The notes: generated by a model not told the origin, from the sequence alone. A DNA stretch of 64,000 nucleotides from Dryocola clanedunensis subsp. sulfonylureivorans (GCF_016756775.1 NZ_JAERMU010000005.1:205830-269829); one strand, 5' to 3'. Numbered from the stretch's first letter, positions 35,734-45,908 are shown. Translations and numbers: made by a program.

Positions 35734-37188
35734 ATGATGACGCAGCCGCAAAATATCCTCGTACTTGGTGCGAGCGGGTACATTGGTCAACATCTGGTGC
35801 CGAAGCTTGTTGAAGCCGGGCATCATGTCGTGGCCGCCGCCCGCCGCGTGGAGTGGCTTAAGAAGCAGCAGTGGCCCGGCGTAGAATGCCGTCATGTGGA
35901 TTTACAGTGGCCACAGCAACTCCCGGAACTGCTCGCGGACGTAGATACACTTTACTATCTGATTCACAGCATGGGCGACGGGCCGGATTTTGTCGCACAT
36001 GAACGCCAGGCTGCGCTTAATCTGCGGGATGCGCTAAAAGAACATCCGGTAAAACAGATCATCTTTTTAAGTTCGCTTCAGGCACCTGATGGGGATCAAA
36101 GCTCCGATCATCTGCGTGCCCGGCAGCTTACCGCGGACATTCTCCGGGATTCAGGTGTTCCGGTAACCGAACTGCGCGCAGGAATTATCATAGGCGCTGG
36201 TTCAGCAGCCTTTGAAGTGATGCGCGATATGGTTTACAACCTTCCAGTGCTGACGCCGCCGCGCTGGGTACGCTCACGTACAACCCCTATTGCGCTGGAA
36301 AACCTTCTTTATTACCTGGTCACGCTGCTACAGCATCCCTCGCAGGAAAACAGGTTATTTGAGGCCGCCGGTCCGGAAGTGCTCAGTTACCAGCGCCAGT
36401 TTGAGCGTTTTATGGCGATCAGCGGCCGTCATCGCCCCTTGATTCCGGTCCCCTTGCCTACCAGCTGGATTTCCGTCTGGTTCCTGAATGTCATCACCTC
36501 CGTGCCGCCTACGATCGCCAAGGCGCTGATCCAAGGGTTAAAACACGACCTGCTGGCCGACGACAGCACATTGCGGGAACTCATCCCACAGCAACTTATC
36601 TCATTTGACGATGCGGTACGCGCAACGCTTGCCGATGAGCACAAGCTCGCCAACTCCCAGGACTGGGGATACGATGCCCAGGCCTATGCCCGCTGGCGTC
36701 CAGAGTATGGTTTTTTCCCGAAGCAGGCTGGTTGCACGGTGGAAACCACGGCAAGCCTCGCCGACCTTTGGGAGGTGGTGAATCAGCTTGGTGGCAAAGA
36801 AGGCTATTTCTTTGGCAATGCGCTCTGGAAAACCCGTGCGTGTATGGATCTGATGATTGGCCATAAGCTCGCGAAAGGCCGCCCCGCTCACCCGATGCTC
36901 GAAGTCGGTGACACGGTGGACAGCTGGAAAGTGATTATTGTCGAGCCACAAAAGGAGCTGGCACTGCTGTTTGGCATGAAAGCACCAGGGCTTGGCAGAC
37001 TGACTTTTACGCTGAATGATAAAGGTGAAAAGCGAACGCTCGATGTGCGCGCATGGTGGCATCCACACGGCACCGCCGGGCTTTTTTACTGGCTGGTGAT
37101 GATCCCGGCTCACCTGTTCATTTTTAAGGGTATGGCTCGACGAATCGCTAAACTTGCCGAACACTCTTCGCGCAAAGTTCTTCGTTAG
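35734..37188 (+). CDS. ybjT: NAD(P)-binding SDR-like inner-membrane protein YbjT
   Basis: The 484-residue product has an N-terminal Rossmann fold of the NmrA/SDR type ([23 protein letters not shown]). A C-terminal DUF2867 region ends with a hydrophobic stretch ([21 protein letters not shown]). The enzymatic function is not known. It is 14 bases after ltaE, with GGGAG before the first of two tandem ATGs, and belongs to the ltaE operon. Confidence 0.95.
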   Translation: MMTQPQNILVLGASGYIGQHLVPKLVEAGHHVVAAARRVEWLKKQQWPGVECRHVDLQWPQQLPELLADVDTLYYLIHSMGDGPDFVAHERQAALNLRDALKEHPVKQIIFLSSLQAPDGDQSSDHLRARQLTADILRDSGVPVTELRAGIIIGAGSAAFEVMRDMVYNLPVLTPPRWVRSRTTPIALENLLYYLVTLLQHPSQENRLFEAAGPEVLSYQRQFERFMAISGRHRPLIPVPLPTSWISVWFLNVITSVPPTIAKALIQGLKHDLLADDSTLRELIPQQLISFDDAVRATLADEHKLANSQDWGYDAQAYARWRPEYGFFPKQAGCTVETTASLADLWEVVNQLGGKEGYFFGNALWKTRACMDLMIGHKLAKGRPAHPMLEVGDTVDSWKVIIVEPQKELALLFGMKAPGLGRLTFTLNDKGEKRTLDVRAWWHPHGTAGLFYWLVMIPAHLFIFKGMARRIAKLAEHSSRKVLR

Positions 37189-37287
37189 TTCTTATTCTTA
37201 CTACTCTTACTCTTTTATTCATTGCAAGCGCTGCCATTTCACGGAAAAATGCGCAGCGTTAATCTCAATCAAAATGAGTTGGTCGAC

Positions 37288-38304
37288 ATGAAGGTACTGG
37301 TCACGGGCGCCACCAGCGGTTTAGGCCGAAACGCGGTCGAATATCTGCGTGCCAAAGGCATCAGCGTACGAGCCACGGGCCGCAATGAGGCCATGGGCAA
37401 ACTGCTGCAAAAAATGGGCGCAGAGTTTGTGCATGCTGACCTGACGGAGCTTGTCTCCTCGCAGGCCAAAATCATGCTGGCCGATGTCGATACGCTCTGG
37501 CACTGCTCAAGCTTTACCTCGCCGTGGGGAACCCAACAAGCCTTCGACCTGGCGAACGTGCGGGCAACCCGTCGCCTGGGCGAATGGGCCGTCGCCTGGG
37601 GCGTGCGTAACTTCATACATATTTCCTCCCCGTCACTCTATTTTGACTATCATCACCATCGTAATATCAGTGAAGATTTCCGCCCGGTGCGTCTCGCCAA
37701 TGAGTTCGCCCGCAGCAAAGCCGCAAGCGAAGAAGTTATTCAGCTGTTGTCCCAGTCGAACCCGCACACGCGCTTCACTATTTTACGTCCGCAAAGCCTG
37801 TTTGGGCCACACGATAAAGTCTTTTTCCCGCGCCTGGTGCAGATGATGCGCCACTACGGGAGCGTGCTGCTGCCGCGCGGGGGAGAAGCGATGGTTGATA
37901 TGACGTATCTGGAAAATGCCGTTCACGCGATGTGGCTGGCAACGGAGCAGGATAAGCTCCCGTCGGGCCGCGCCTATAACATCACCAATATGGAAGCCCG
38001 CCCGCTGCGCACCATTGTGCAGAAGCTGATTGACGAGCTGGATATTAAATGTCGCATCCGCTCGGTGCCCTATCCGATGCTGGATATCATCGCTCGCGGT
38101 ATGGAAAAGTTTGGTAACAAAGAGTCGCGCGAACCTGCGCTGACGCACTATGGCGTCTCGAAGCTGAACTTTGACCTGACGCTGGATACAACGCGCGCTG
38201 AAACCGAGCTGGGCTACCAGCCAGTCGTCTCGCTGGACGAAGGTATTCGCCGTACCGCGATTTGGCTGAAAGACCACGGTACGCTGCATCGTCATAAGGG
38301 CTGA
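37288..38304 (+). CDS. ybjS: NAD(P)-dependent epimerase/dehydratase-like protein YbjS
   Basis: The 338-residue product is an extended-type SDR with the nucleotide-binding motif [18 protein letters not shown] at the very N-terminus and a catalytic-region [13 protein letters not shown]. It is close to E. coli YbjS (about 337 residues), whose substrate is unknown. The ATG at 37288 is chosen because it places the Rossmann motif at residue 2 as in E. coli. An in-frame ATG 66 bases upstream would add unrelated residues. It is convergent with amiD; the two stop codons lie in one palindrome. Confidence 0.95.
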   Translation: MKVLVTGATSGLGRNAVEYLRAKGISVRATGRNEAMGKLLQKMGAEFVHADLTELVSSQAKIMLADVDTLWHCSSFTSPWGTQQAFDLANVRATRRLGEWAVAWGVRNFIHISSPSLYFDYHHHRNISEDFRPVRLANEFARSKAASEEVIQLLSQSNPHTRFTILRPQSLFGPHDKVFFPRLVQMMRHYGSVLLPRGGEAMVDMTYLENAVHAMWLATEQDKLPSGRAYNITNMEARPLRTIVQKLIDELDIKCRIRSVPYPMLDIIARGMEKFGNKESREPALTHYGVSKLNFDLTLDTTRAETELGYQPVVSLDEGIRRTAIWLKDHGTLHRHKG

Positions 38305-38314
38305 TCTCAGCCCT
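38297..38314. terminator. Short palindrome over the ybjS and amiD stop codons
   Basis: AGGGCTGA (38297-38304) and TCAGCCCT (38307-38314) are perfect complements separated by two bases. The ybjS TGA and the amiD TGA (opposite strand) are inside the arms. No T-tract follows, so termination is doubtful. Confidence 0.3.
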
Positions 38315-39152
38315 GTCCGTATTTCTCCAGCAGTGCCTCGGCAATCGCCTGACTTTGCGCATCCGCCACGCCGTTATACAGCGCCGGGCGGAAGTGCATC
38401 TGGAAGGCGCTAATCACTCTACGCTGCTCTGCCTTCGTCATCCCTCTGTTCACCTGATAACCATAGCGTGACAGTAAATCCAGCAGGCTTGCCGTGTCCA
38501 CCGCCGAATACGGATCGCGCCCGTTAAGATAAAACGCTACGCGTGCTGCGTCCGGCCAGGCGCCGATACCCTTTTCCGCCAGCTGCTGCCAGGGGAAGAG
38601 CGGGCCGGGATCAACCTTACGCTGGGGAGCGATATCCCCATGCGCCACCACGTTCTGCGGGGCGATGTGATAGCGCGCGATAATGTCTTTCGCCAGTTTT
38701 TCCAGCACCTCGATCTGCGGGGCGTTAAACGGGTAAAACTGTTTTACCCTGCCGTGGCGCGTAAAACCCGTGTTTTCCAGCTCAATACCAATAGAGGTAT
38801 CGTTGATGCGGGTGGCCCCCCGCCAGAAGCTGACGCCTGCATGCCAGGCCAGCTCGCTTTCAGGCACTAACTGCCAGATAACCGGCTTGCCGCCGGACAG
38901 CGGAGGCGTGTCGGGAATCAGATAGTGCGAACTGACATTGGCATCGGTAAGCGTGCTCAATGAACTCTGGAAATCATCGGCGGTATAATGAATGACTAAC
39001 ACTTTTACGCGCGGGTAAGCCGCCTGCGCCCGGCGGCTGGCGTCGATTTTATAGCTGCCCTTATCGACGATGACCTTTTCGACGCTGTCCTTCTCACTGG
39101 CGCAGCCCGCCAGTAAGAAGGCAACCAGAAGCGCGGCAATCCGGCTTTTCAT
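38307..39152 (-). CDS. amiD: N-acetylmuramoyl-L-alanine amidase AmiD (lipoprotein)
   Basis: AmiD is an outer-membrane lipoprotein zinc amidase that cleaves the MurNAc-L-Ala bond in peptidoglycan and anhydro-muropeptides. The 281-residue product has a lipobox (LLAGCAS), an amidase_2 domain (VLVIHYTADDF with the zinc His, SHYLIPDTPP, ELAWHAGVSFWRGATRINDTSIGIELEN, VVAHGDIAPQRKVDPGPLFPW), and a C-terminal peptidoglycan-binding domain (VISAFQMHFRP). Its start overlaps the ybjQ stop by one base, so the two are co-translated. Confidence 0.97.
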   Translation of the reverse strand: MKSRIAALLVAFLLAGCASEKDSVEKVIVDKGSYKIDASRRAQAAYPRVKVLVIHYTADDFQSSLSTLTDANVSSHYLIPDTPPLSGGKPVIWQLVPESELAWHAGVSFWRGATRINDTSIGIELENTGFTRHGRVKQFYPFNAPQIEVLEKLAKDIIARYHIAPQNVVAHGDIAPQRKVDPGPLFPWQQLAEKGIGAWPDAARVAFYLNGRDPYSAVDTASLLDLLSRYGYQVNRGMTKAEQRRVISAFQMHFRPALYNGVADAQSQAIAEALLEKYGQG

Positions 39153-39472
39153 CAGCGGGTCTTCACTGCTGTACCGGTAATACTGACCATCAGCATGCTG
39201 CTGTCTTTGCCTACTGTTTCGTAATCGATATCAATACCCACCACAGCATTTGCTCCCAGACTTTCGGCCTGTTCCTGCAACTCCCGGAAGGCAATTTCAC
39301 GAGCTTTACGTAGCTCTTTCTCGTAAGCACCAGAGCGGCCACCCACGATATCGCGCACGCCCGCAAAGAAATCTCTGAAAATATTGGCCCCCAGGATAGC
39401 CTCACCTGTTACGACGCCACAATATTGTGTGATGCTTTGCCCTTCAAGCGTTGGGGTTGTGGTAAATTGCAT
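39152..39472 (-). CDS. ybjQ: YbjQ family (UPF0145) protein
   Basis: The 106-residue product matches E. coli YbjQ nearly throughout ([65 protein letters not shown]). The function is unknown; related proteins form pentamers. The ATG at 39472 has a strong AGGAGAAG ribosome-binding site and matches the E. coli start. It is the first gene of the ybjQ-amiD pair. Confidence 0.96.
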   Translation of the reverse strand: MQFTTTPTLEGQSITQYCGVVTGEAILGANIFRDFFAGVRDIVGGRSGAYEKELRKAREIAFRELQEQAESLGANAVVGIDIDYETVGKDSSMLMVSITGTAVKTR

Positions 39473-39579
39473 TAGCTTCTCCTCTCTTTGGATCAATATC
39501 TTAGCGCACGGTCTGTCACGCATTTTGACAGCGATACGCTATGCTAAGGTAGTCCTCCAGCTAAAAATAAGGAAATAAA

Positions 39580-40104
39580 ATGCGCAGCTCAGTTTTGCTT
39601 CTTCTTCCGTGCGCCGTACTTCTCTCGGCCTGTACAACAGTGACGCCTGCTTATAAAGACATCGGCACCCGCAGCGGCGCTTGCATTGATGGCGGCCCGG
39701 ACAGCGTCGCGCAGAAGTTTTATGACTACCAGATTACGCACAAATCACAGGGCACCAGCGCGCTGACCGGCCTGCGTCCTTATCTCAGCGACTCGCTGGC
39801 TCAGGACTTACAGAAAGCCAGCGCCTCCCCGAATGCACAGAATACCTTTATGCGCGGGAATATCTTCTCCAGCAGTGCTGATGGTGCAGACACGGCTGAC
39901 GTCGCTTCTGCCTCCACCATTCCGAACACCGATGCACGCAACATTCCGCTGCGCGTGAACCTGAGCAAAGGTAGCGTTAACTGGCAGGATGAAGTGCTGA
40001 TGATCCGCGAAGGCCAGTGCTGGGCCGTGGACGACGTGCGTTATCTGGGCAACAACAGCCATGCGCCTTCCGGCACCCTCCGCCAGGCCATTGAAACCAA
40101 CTGA
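39580..40104 (+). CDS. ybjP: Putative lipoprotein YbjP
   Basis: The 174-residue product has a lipoprotein signal with lipobox LLSACTT and is close to E. coli YbjP (about 171 residues). A DUF3828-type domain covers the rest (GGPDSVAQKFYDYQITHKSQG, LSDSLAQDLQKA, GQCWAVDDVRYLGNN). The function is unknown. The ATG has an AAGGAA site. It is upstream of the art operon and separated from it by a stem-loop. Confidence 0.95.
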   Translation: MRSSVLLLLPCAVLLSACTTVTPAYKDIGTRSGACIDGGPDSVAQKFYDYQITHKSQGTSALTGLRPYLSDSLAQDLQKASASPNAQNTFMRGNIFSSSADGADTADVASASTIPNTDARNIPLRVNLSKGSVNWQDEVLMIREGQCWAVDDVRYLGNNSHAPSGTLRQAIETN

Positions 40105-40128
40105 TCGACGCTCCACCGCATCCAAAAA

Positions 40129-40150
40129 AGGGGTTAAATTCATAACCCCT
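40129..40150. terminator. Stem-loop terminator after ybjP
   Basis: AGGGGTTA (40129-40136) and TAACCCCT (40143-40150) pair perfectly over a six-base loop. A run of six A precedes the left arm, which gives a T-tract only for minus-strand transcripts; on the plus strand ATAAATAG follows. It lies 24 bases after the ybjP stop. Confidence 0.5.
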
Positions 40151-40270
40151 ATAAATAGTCTGGAGTTTATGCATAACGCCGACATTTATTCTTACCCCCA
40201 TCGCGCCCCGCTATTTTGTGCTACTTTTAAGTGTAGATCCCGGTTGTTTTTAAGTTTTCACGCACAAAGA

Positions 40271-40284
40271 TTGCATAACTATTC
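40271..40284. promoter_or_regulatory. Candidate ArgR box upstream of artP
   Basis: TTGCATAACTATTC matches the ArgR consensus core (TGNAT, four A/T-rich bases, ATTC) at all but a few positions. It lies about 50 bases before the artP start. A site of the same form precedes artJ. Arginine repression of art genes is established in E. coli; the site here is inferred by pattern. Confidence 0.5.
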
Positions 40285-40332
40285 TGTTAAAGGTAATCTT
40301 TGCGGCCTCAATTGCTATGTAACCCGCAACGA

Positions 40333-41061
40333 ATGAGCATTCAACTAAACGGCATAAACTGCTTTTACGGCGCGCATCAGGCGCTGTTTGATATCACCCT
40401 TGAGTGCCCGCATGGCGAAACGCTGGTGCTGCTTGGGCCAAGCGGAGCGGGCAAAAGCTCGCTGCTGCGCGTACTTAACCTGCTTGAGATGCCGAAATCC
40501 GGCCAGCTCAACATTGCGGGTAATCATTTCGACTTCGTGAAAGCGCCCGGCGATAAGGCGATTCGCGAACTGCGTCAGAACGTCGGCATGGTGTTCCAGC
40601 AGTACAACCTGTGGCCGCACCTGACCGTGGTGCAGAACCTGATCGAAGCGCCCTGCCGCGTGCTGGGGTTAAGTAAAGATCGGGCGCGCGCCCGTGCCGA
40701 TAAGCTTCTCGAACGCCTGCGCCTGAAACCGTATATGGATCGCTACCCGCTGCACCTGTCCGGTGGTCAACAGCAGCGCGTGGCGATTGCCCGTGCGCTG
40801 ATGATGGAGCCGCAGATCCTGCTGTTTGATGAGCCAACCGCCGCGCTCGATCCCGAGATCACCGCGCAGATCGTCAGCATCATTCGCGAACTGGCAGAAA
40901 CCAACATTACTCAGGTCATTGTTACGCACGAAGTGGAAGTGGCGCGTAAAACCGCCAGCCGCGTGGTGTATATGGAAAATGGCCATATTGTGGAGCAGGG
41001 CGACGCGAGCTGCTTTGCTAATCCGCAGACCGAAGCGTTTAAATTCTATTTATCACACTGA
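40333..41061 (+). CDS. artP: Arginine ABC transporter ATP-binding protein ArtP
   Basis: ArtP energises arginine uptake through ArtQM. The 242-residue product equals E. coli ArtP in length. It has Walker A GPSGAGKS, the Q-loop [11 protein letters not shown], the signature [15 protein letters not shown], Walker B ILLFDEP and the switch His in VIVTHE. The ATG at 40333 is chosen by alignment with E. coli; no strong ribosome-binding site is visible. It is the first gene of artPIQM. Confidence 0.97.
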   Translation: MSIQLNGINCFYGAHQALFDITLECPHGETLVLLGPSGAGKSSLLRVLNLLEMPKSGQLNIAGNHFDFVKAPGDKAIRELRQNVGMVFQQYNLWPHLTVVQNLIEAPCRVLGLSKDRARARADKLLERLRLKPYMDRYPLHLSGGQQQRVAIARALMMEPQILLFDEPTAALDPEITAQIVSIIRELAETNITQVIVTHEVEVARKTASRVVYMENGHIVEQGDASCFANPQTEAFKFYLSH

Positions 41062-41081
41062 TATTGAACGGGAAAATGACA

Positions 41082-41813
41082 ATGAAAAAAGTTCTGCTTG
41101 CCACATTGCTTGCCGGTTTGAGCCTGAGCGCCACGGCGGCGCAAACCATTCGTTTTGCCACCGAAGCCTCTTATCCTCCGTTTGAATCCATGGACGCCAG
41201 CAACAAAATCGTTGGTTTCGATGTCGATCTGGCTAACGCCCTGTGTAAAGAGATGGAGGCGACCTGCACCTTCTCTAACCAGTCTTTTGACAGCCTGATC
41301 CCAAGCCTGAAATTCCGCCGTATCGACGCGGTCATGGCCGGTATGGATATCACGCCTGAGCGTGAAAAGCAGGTGCTGTTCAGCAGCCCGTACTATGACA
41401 ACTCCGCGCTCTTCGTGGGCCAGAAAGGCAAAGTTGCCGATATCGCCGCCCTGAAAGGCAAGAAAGTTGGCGTGCAGAACGGCACCACGCATCAGAAGTT
41501 CATCATGGATAAACATCCGGAAATCACCACCGTCCCTTACGACAGCTACCAGAACGCGAAGCTGGATCTGCAAAATGGGCGTATCGATGCGGTATTCGGC
41601 GACACAGCAGTAGTGACTGAATGGCTGAAAGCCGAGCCGAAACTGGCACCTATTGGTGACAAAGTGACGGATAAGGGCTACTTCGGCACCGGTCTGGGCA
41701 TCGCGGTTCGTCAGGGCAACACTGACCTGCAGGCGAAGTTCAACACTGCGCTGGCCAAAGTGAAACAAGATGGGACTTACGAGACCATCTACAAAAAATG
41801 GTTCCAGAAGTAA
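41082..41813 (+). CDS. artI: Periplasmic arginine/ornithine-type binding protein ArtI
   Basis: ArtI is a periplasmic substrate-binding protein of the Art transporter. The 243-residue product has a signal peptide cleaved after SATAA. The SBP family 3 motifs ASYPPFESMDASNKIVGFDVDLANALC, MAGMDITPEREK and VFGDTAVV are present. The ATG at 41082 follows GGGAAA. It lies between artP and artQ, as in E. coli. Confidence 0.96.
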   Translation: MKKVLLATLLAGLSLSATAAQTIRFATEASYPPFESMDASNKIVGFDVDLANALCKEMEATCTFSNQSFDSLIPSLKFRRIDAVMAGMDITPEREKQVLFSSPYYDNSALFVGQKGKVADIAALKGKKVGVQNGTTHQKFIMDKHPEITTVPYDSYQNAKLDLQNGRIDAVFGDTAVVTEWLKAEPKLAPIGDKVTDKGYFGTGLGIAVRQGNTDLQAKFNTALAKVKQDGTYETIYKKWFQK

Positions 41814-41822
41814 GCCGCCTGA

Positions 41823-42539
41823 ATGAACGAAATTTTTCCATTAGCAAGCGCCGCCGGGATGACCGTCGGCCTTGCCGTTTGTGCACTGGTCATCGGCCTT
41901 GCGCTGGCGATGATCTTTGCCGTCTGGGAGTCCGCCAGCTGGCGTCCCGTAGCATGGGTCGGCTCCGCGCTGGTCACCGTGCTGCGCGGGCTGCCTGAAA
42001 TTCTGGTCGTCCTCTTTATCTACTTCGGCTCTTCTCAGCTGCTGCTGACCCTGTCGGACGGCTTTACCCTGAACCTTGGGTTTGCCGAAATTCCCGTTCA
42101 GATGCAGATCGAGAACTTCGACGTCAGCCCGTTCCTGTGTGGCGTTATCGCCCTCTCCCTGCTCTATTCCGCCTACGCTTCGCAGACGCTGCGCGGCGCG
42201 TTAAAAGCGGTGCCCGTCGGGCAGTGGGAATCCGGCCAGGCGCTGGGGCTGTCGAAAGTCGCTATCTTCTTCCGCCTGGTGATGCCGCAGATGTGGCGTC
42301 ACGCGCTCCCCGGCCTGGGAAACCAGTGGCTGGTGCTGCTGAAGGATACCGCGCTGGTCAGCCTCATCAGCGTGAACGACCTGATGCTGCAAACCAAAAG
42401 TATTGCGACCCGTACCCAGGAGCCGTTTACCTGGTACGTGATTGCCGCCGCTATCTACCTGGTGATTACCCTGCTCAGCCAGTACATCCTTAAGCGTATC
42501 GATCTGCGCGCCACTCGCTTTGAAAGGAGGCCGGGCTGA
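41823..42539 (+). CDS. artQ: Arginine ABC transporter permease ArtQ
   Basis: ArtQ is one half of the membrane channel. The 238-residue product has five to six membrane segments, the HisMQ-type motif [15 protein letters not shown], and the EAA loop ([33 protein letters not shown]) that contacts ArtP. Length equals E. coli ArtQ. The stop overlaps the artM start by one base (TGATG). Confidence 0.97.
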   Translation: MNEIFPLASAAGMTVGLAVCALVIGLALAMIFAVWESASWRPVAWVGSALVTVLRGLPEILVVLFIYFGSSQLLLTLSDGFTLNLGFAEIPVQMQIENFDVSPFLCGVIALSLLYSAYASQTLRGALKAVPVGQWESGQALGLSKVAIFFRLVMPQMWRHALPGLGNQWLVLLKDTALVSLISVNDLMLQTKSIATRTQEPFTWYVIAAAIYLVITLLSQYILKRIDLRATRFERRPG

Positions 42540-43207
42540 TGCTTGAGTATTTACCGGAGCTGATGAAAGGGCTGCACACCAGCCTGACGCTGACCGCTGC
42601 CTCCATCGTGGTGGCGCTGATTCTGGCGCTGATTTTCACCATCATCCTGACGCTGAAAACGCCGGTGCTGGTGTACATCGTCCGTGCGTATATCACGCTG
42701 TTCACCGGCACGCCGCTGCTGGTGCAGATTTTCCTGATTTACTACGGGCCGGGCCAGTTCCCTTCGATTCAGAACTACCCGGCGCTGTGGCACCTGCTCT
42801 CCGAGCCGTGGCTGTGCGCGCTGATAGCCCTGTCGCTGAACAGCGCCGCCTACACTACGCAGCTGTTCTATGGTGCGATTCGCGCCATCCCGGAAGGCCA
42901 GTGGCAGTCCTGCGGCGCGCTGGGGATGAGCAAGAAAGACACGCTGGCGATTTTGCTGCCTTATGCATTTAAGCGCGCCCTCTCCTCCTACTCTAACGAA
43001 GTGGTGCTGGTGTTCAAAAGTACCTCTCTGGCCTACACCATTACGCTGATGGAAGTGATGGGCTACGGCCAGCTGCTGTATGGCCGTACCTACGACGTCA
43101 TGGTGTTTGGCGCAGCGGGGCTGGTCTATCTGGTGGTCAACGGTATTCTGACGCTGCTGATGCGGCTGATAGAACGCCGGGCGCTGGCGTTTGAACGCCG
43201 TAATTAA
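42539..43207 (+). CDS. artM: Arginine ABC transporter permease ArtM
   Basis: ArtM is the second membrane subunit. The 222-residue product has the HisMQ motif FTGTPLLVQIFLIYYG and the EAA loop (WQSCGALGMSKKDTLAILLPYAFKRALSSYSNE). It is coupled to artQ. A strong intrinsic terminator follows 12 bases after the stop, ending the artPIQM operon. Confidence 0.97.
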   Translation: MLEYLPELMKGLHTSLTLTAASIVVALILALIFTIILTLKTPVLVYIVRAYITLFTGTPLLVQIFLIYYGPGQFPSIQNYPALWHLLSEPWLCALIALSLNSAAYTTQLFYGAIRAIPEGQWQSCGALGMSKKDTLAILLPYAFKRALSSYSNEVVLVFKSTSLAYTITLMEVMGYGQLLYGRTYDVMVFGAAGLVYLVVNGILTLLMRLIERRALAFERRN

Positions 43208-43219
43208 TCAGCGCAAATC

Positions 43220-43246
43220 AGGCGGGGTCTTCCCCGCCTTTTTATT
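43220..43246 (+). terminator. Intrinsic terminator of artPIQM
   Basis: AGGCGGGG (43220-43227), loop TCTT, and CCCCGCCT (43232-43239) followed by TTTTATT. This is a textbook intrinsic terminator and shows no inserted sequence. Confidence 0.9.
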
Positions 43247-43256
43247 ATCCCGATAG

Positions 43257-43292
43257 ATATAATTATACAATTTAATTGCATATAAATTCGCT
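43257..43292. promoter_or_regulatory. Candidate ArgR operator upstream of artJ
   Basis: The box TTGCATATAAATTC at 43276-43289 matches the ArgR consensus core, and a second weaker A/T-rich half-match lies at 43258-43274. Paired ARG boxes are the usual arrangement. The site is about 70 bases before the artJ ATG. artJ is arginine-repressed in E. coli; regulation here is inferred. Confidence 0.5.
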
Positions 43293-43360
43293 CGCTGGCA
43301 AAGTTATCTGACGTCGGGAAACGACGATCTCAGACAACACGACAGACGGGAGCAGTCTCT

Positions 43361-44092
43361 ATGAAGAAGTTACTTTTGGCCACCATGTTCGCTTCAGCCG
43401 CATTCAGCGCCACTGCCGCCGAGAAAATCAGCTTTGGTTCCTCCGCAACCTATCCGCCTTTTGAATCGCTGAACGCCAGCAACCAGATCGTCGGATTTGA
43501 TATCGATCTCGCCAAAGCGTTGTGCAAACAGATGCAGGCCGACTGTACCTTTACCAACCACGCCTTCGACAGCCTTATCCCGTCGCTGAAATTCCGTAAG
43601 TACGACGCGGTGATCTCCGGCATGGATATCACCCCGGAGCGCAGCAAGCAGGTTGCTTTCACCGATCCGTATTACGCTAACTCCGCCGTGGTGATTGCTA
43701 AAAAAGGTGCGTTCAAATCACTTAACGAACTAAAAGGAAAACGCGTTGGGATGGAGAACGGCACCACGCACCAGAAATACCTTCAGGATAAGCATCCGGA
43801 GATTAAAACCGTCTCTTATGACAGCTACCAGAACGCAATTATCGACCTGAAAAATGGCCGTCTTGACGGGGTGTTCGGCGATACCGCCGTGGTCAACGAG
43901 TGGCTGAAAACCAATCCGCAGCTGGGCACGGTGGGCGAGCACGTTACCGACCCGCAGTACTTCGGCACCGGCCTGGGCATTGCGGTTCGTCCGGATAATA
44001 AGACGCTGCTGAAAAAGCTGAATGACGCGCTGGCGGCCATTAAAGCCGACGGAACTTACCAGAAAATCAGCCAGCAGTGGTTCCCGCAGTAA
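43361..44092 (+). CDS. artJ: Periplasmic arginine-binding protein ArtJ
   Basis: ArtJ is the high-specificity arginine-binding protein that feeds ArtQMP. The 243-residue product has a signal peptide cleaved after FSATAA, and SBP family 3 motifs (ATYPPFESLNASNQIVGFDIDLAKALC, ISGMDITPERSK, VFGDTAVV). It is clearly paralogous to ArtI. It forms its own transcription unit with an ArgR-like operator in front. Confidence 0.96.
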   Translation: MKKLLLATMFASAAFSATAAEKISFGSSATYPPFESLNASNQIVGFDIDLAKALCKQMQADCTFTNHAFDSLIPSLKFRKYDAVISGMDITPERSKQVAFTDPYYANSAVVIAKKGAFKSLNELKGKRVGMENGTTHQKYLQDKHPEIKTVSYDSYQNAIIDLKNGRLDGVFGDTAVVNEWLKTNPQLGTVGEHVTDPQYFGTGLGIAVRPDNKTLLKKLNDALAAIKADGTYQKISQQWFPQ

Positions 44093-44104
44093 AGATTAGC
44101 TCAC

Positions 44105-44169
44105 GGCGGATGACGCGCTGCTCATCCGCCCTTCAAGACGTAGGTCGGATAAGCGTAGCGCCATCCGAC
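44105..44169. repeat. REP-type palindromic unit pair (BIME-like)
   Basis: Two REP-like units lie head to tail between artJ and rlmC. 44105-44130 is an imperfect palindrome beginning GGCGGATGACGC and ending CATCCGCC. 44140-44169 begins GTAGGTCGGATAAGCG and ends CATCCGAC. These match the general enterobacterial REP pattern. They lie between convergent gene ends, a common position. Confidence 0.75.
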
Positions 44170-44182
44170 ATCTGTAGAACAT

Positions 44183-45313
44183 TCAGGTCACCTTTACCAG
44201 CAGCACCAATACTTCGTAGTGCGCGGTATGCGGGAACATATCGAAAAGCTGGACGCGTTCGACCTTATAGTCTGCAAGAGATGCGATATCCTTTGCCATC
44301 GTCTGCGCGTTGCAACTTGAATAGATAATGTACTGCGGGGCCATATTGTTGAGGAAGTAACACAGCGCCTGGCCGATGCCGCGACGCGGTGGATTCACCA
44401 GTACCAGATCGGGGATATCACTCTGCTGGGTCGCAAACTGGGTGGAGTCCAGCGCCTGGAAATGAATGTCTTTTAGCCCCAGCCTGTCCGCCGACTGGCG
44501 CGCGCTGGCGATAGCCTCCGGCGCAATTTCAATCCCCGTCAGCTTCATCTCAGGCGTTGCGCAGTGCAGGCCAAAGCCGCCCACGCCGCAGAACAAATCC
44601 CACATATGCTTTACCGGCAGCGCACTGACCCAGTCGCGGGCCGTCGCATACAGCGAGGCGGCTACCGTCGGGTTGGTCTGGAAGAAGCTTTGTGGACGGA
44701 TATACAGCGGCACGCCGTTGAAGCGCTCTTCAAGCGCCCGTTGCTCGCTTAACGGTATCTCTTGCTCTCCTTCCATTATCGCCATATGCACCGGCTGGAT
44801 ATTCGCGGAGATAACCTTCAGCTGCGGAAGCTGCTGATGCAGCCACGGCAGCGCGGCGCGCAGCTGCGGAAGCTTGGCATCGGAACGCAATACAAAGCGC
44901 AGCATCAGGCCGCCATCCAGCTGGCTTTCCGTCAGCAGCAGATATTTCAGTTCGCCTCGCTTGCGCGACACGTTGTAGGGCGTCAGGCCAGCGCGAGCGA
45001 TAAACGGTTTAAGTACGGAAAAGACAGCCTGAAAGGAGGCGGGATACAGCGGGCAATCCGTTAAGTCTTCTGGCCTGCCGTCGCGGTGCAACATGCCCAG
45101 CAGCGGTTTTTCCACGCTGCCGCTGACGACCATTTTAGCTTTATTGCGAAACGCTTGTTCAGGCCCGCTGACGGGAGCGCACCACTCCTGCACCGTTGTG
45201 CCATCCAGCAGCCGGTGCAAATCGTTCATTTTCGCGGTGAGCTGATCGGATATCGGCTGTTCAATCCACTGGCAGGAGCGACAACGACCGGCCTGATAAA
45301 GCGCGCAATGCAT
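44183..45313 (-). CDS. rlmC: 23S rRNA (uracil-747-C5)-methyltransferase RlmC
   Basis: RlmC methylates U747 of 23S rRNA using S-adenosylmethionine and carries a 4Fe-4S cluster. The 376-residue product has cluster cysteines C3, C11 and C14 in [16 protein letters not shown] and a fourth in DCPLYPASF. The SAM region is [14 protein letters not shown], and the catalytic cysteine lies in [12 protein letters not shown]. Length matches E. coli RlmC (about 375). A REP pair lies just after its stop. Confidence 0.97.
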   Translation of the reverse strand: MHCALYQAGRCRSCQWIEQPISDQLTAKMNDLHRLLDGTTVQEWCAPVSGPEQAFRNKAKMVVSGSVEKPLLGMLHRDGRPEDLTDCPLYPASFQAVFSVLKPFIARAGLTPYNVSRKRGELKYLLLTESQLDGGLMLRFVLRSDAKLPQLRAALPWLHQQLPQLKVISANIQPVHMAIMEGEQEIPLSEQRALEERFNGVPLYIRPQSFFQTNPTVAASLYATARDWVSALPVKHMWDLFCGVGGFGLHCATPEMKLTGIEIAPEAIASARQSADRLGLKDIHFQALDSTQFATQQSDIPDLVLVNPPRRGIGQALCYFLNNMAPQYIIYSSCNAQTMAKDIASLADYKVERVQLFDMFPHTAHYEVLVLLVKVT

Positions 45314-45358
45314 AATGAAATCCTGAAGCGAAGAAGTGCAGAGTGTACCACCGCGCCC

Positions 45359-45847
45359 TTACTGAAGTTTGAAAAAAAGCCTGCTACGCGAAGGAACGAA
45401 TAGCAGGAAAAGCACCAGTAAATCCGGCAATTTCTGGGTCATCAGGGCGCGGAAAATTTCGCGTTTTGACTCACCCGGTATACTGAACAGCTCGGGATAA
45501 CCCCAGCCCAGCGAGGCCGTCCACAAATACACCACCGAAATGACCTGGGTTGCCAGAAAGAGCCACCGTCCCCAGTTGCGGCCTTTGAGGATCACAAACG
45601 CACAGCGCACCTCAATGCACAGCATGACCAGACTGCCGAAGAAAATCAGTGTCAGTGGCCAGGTTTGCACGCTACGGTGAACAAAATCCAGAATCCCCCG
45701 CATGCCGAGCAGATTCAGCAGCATCAGCAGGTCCAGAAGCCGGGTTGAGAGAATAGCAATAGCCGCCACTGCGACAAGCGTAGGGACGTTTAATTTGGCC
45801 TGATTGTTACGTCGGTTCCTGAAAATTTGCTTAACCTCGCGTTCCAT
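45359..45847 (-). CDS. ybjO: Inner-membrane protein YbjO (DUF2593)
   Basis: The 162-residue product equals E. coli YbjO in length and has four hydrophobic segments. Conserved blocks are NVPTLVAVAAIAILSTRLLDLLMLLNLLG and SLGWGYPELFSIPGESKREIFRALM. The function is unknown. The ATG at 45847 is chosen by length comparison; no strong ribosome-binding site is visible. It lies downstream of potI. Confidence 0.93.
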   Translation of the reverse strand: MEREVKQIFRNRRNNQAKLNVPTLVAVAAIAILSTRLLDLLMLLNLLGMRGILDFVHRSVQTWPLTLIFFGSLVMLCIEVRCAFVILKGRNWGRWLFLATQVISVVYLWTASLGWGYPELFSIPGESKREIFRALMTQKLPDLLVLFLLFVPSRSRLFFKLQ

Positions 45848-45908
45848 ACGACACAGTGCCGCAAAGTAGCGGCACTGGAGGCGATAATAATTACAGATTT
45901 TAAGCGTT

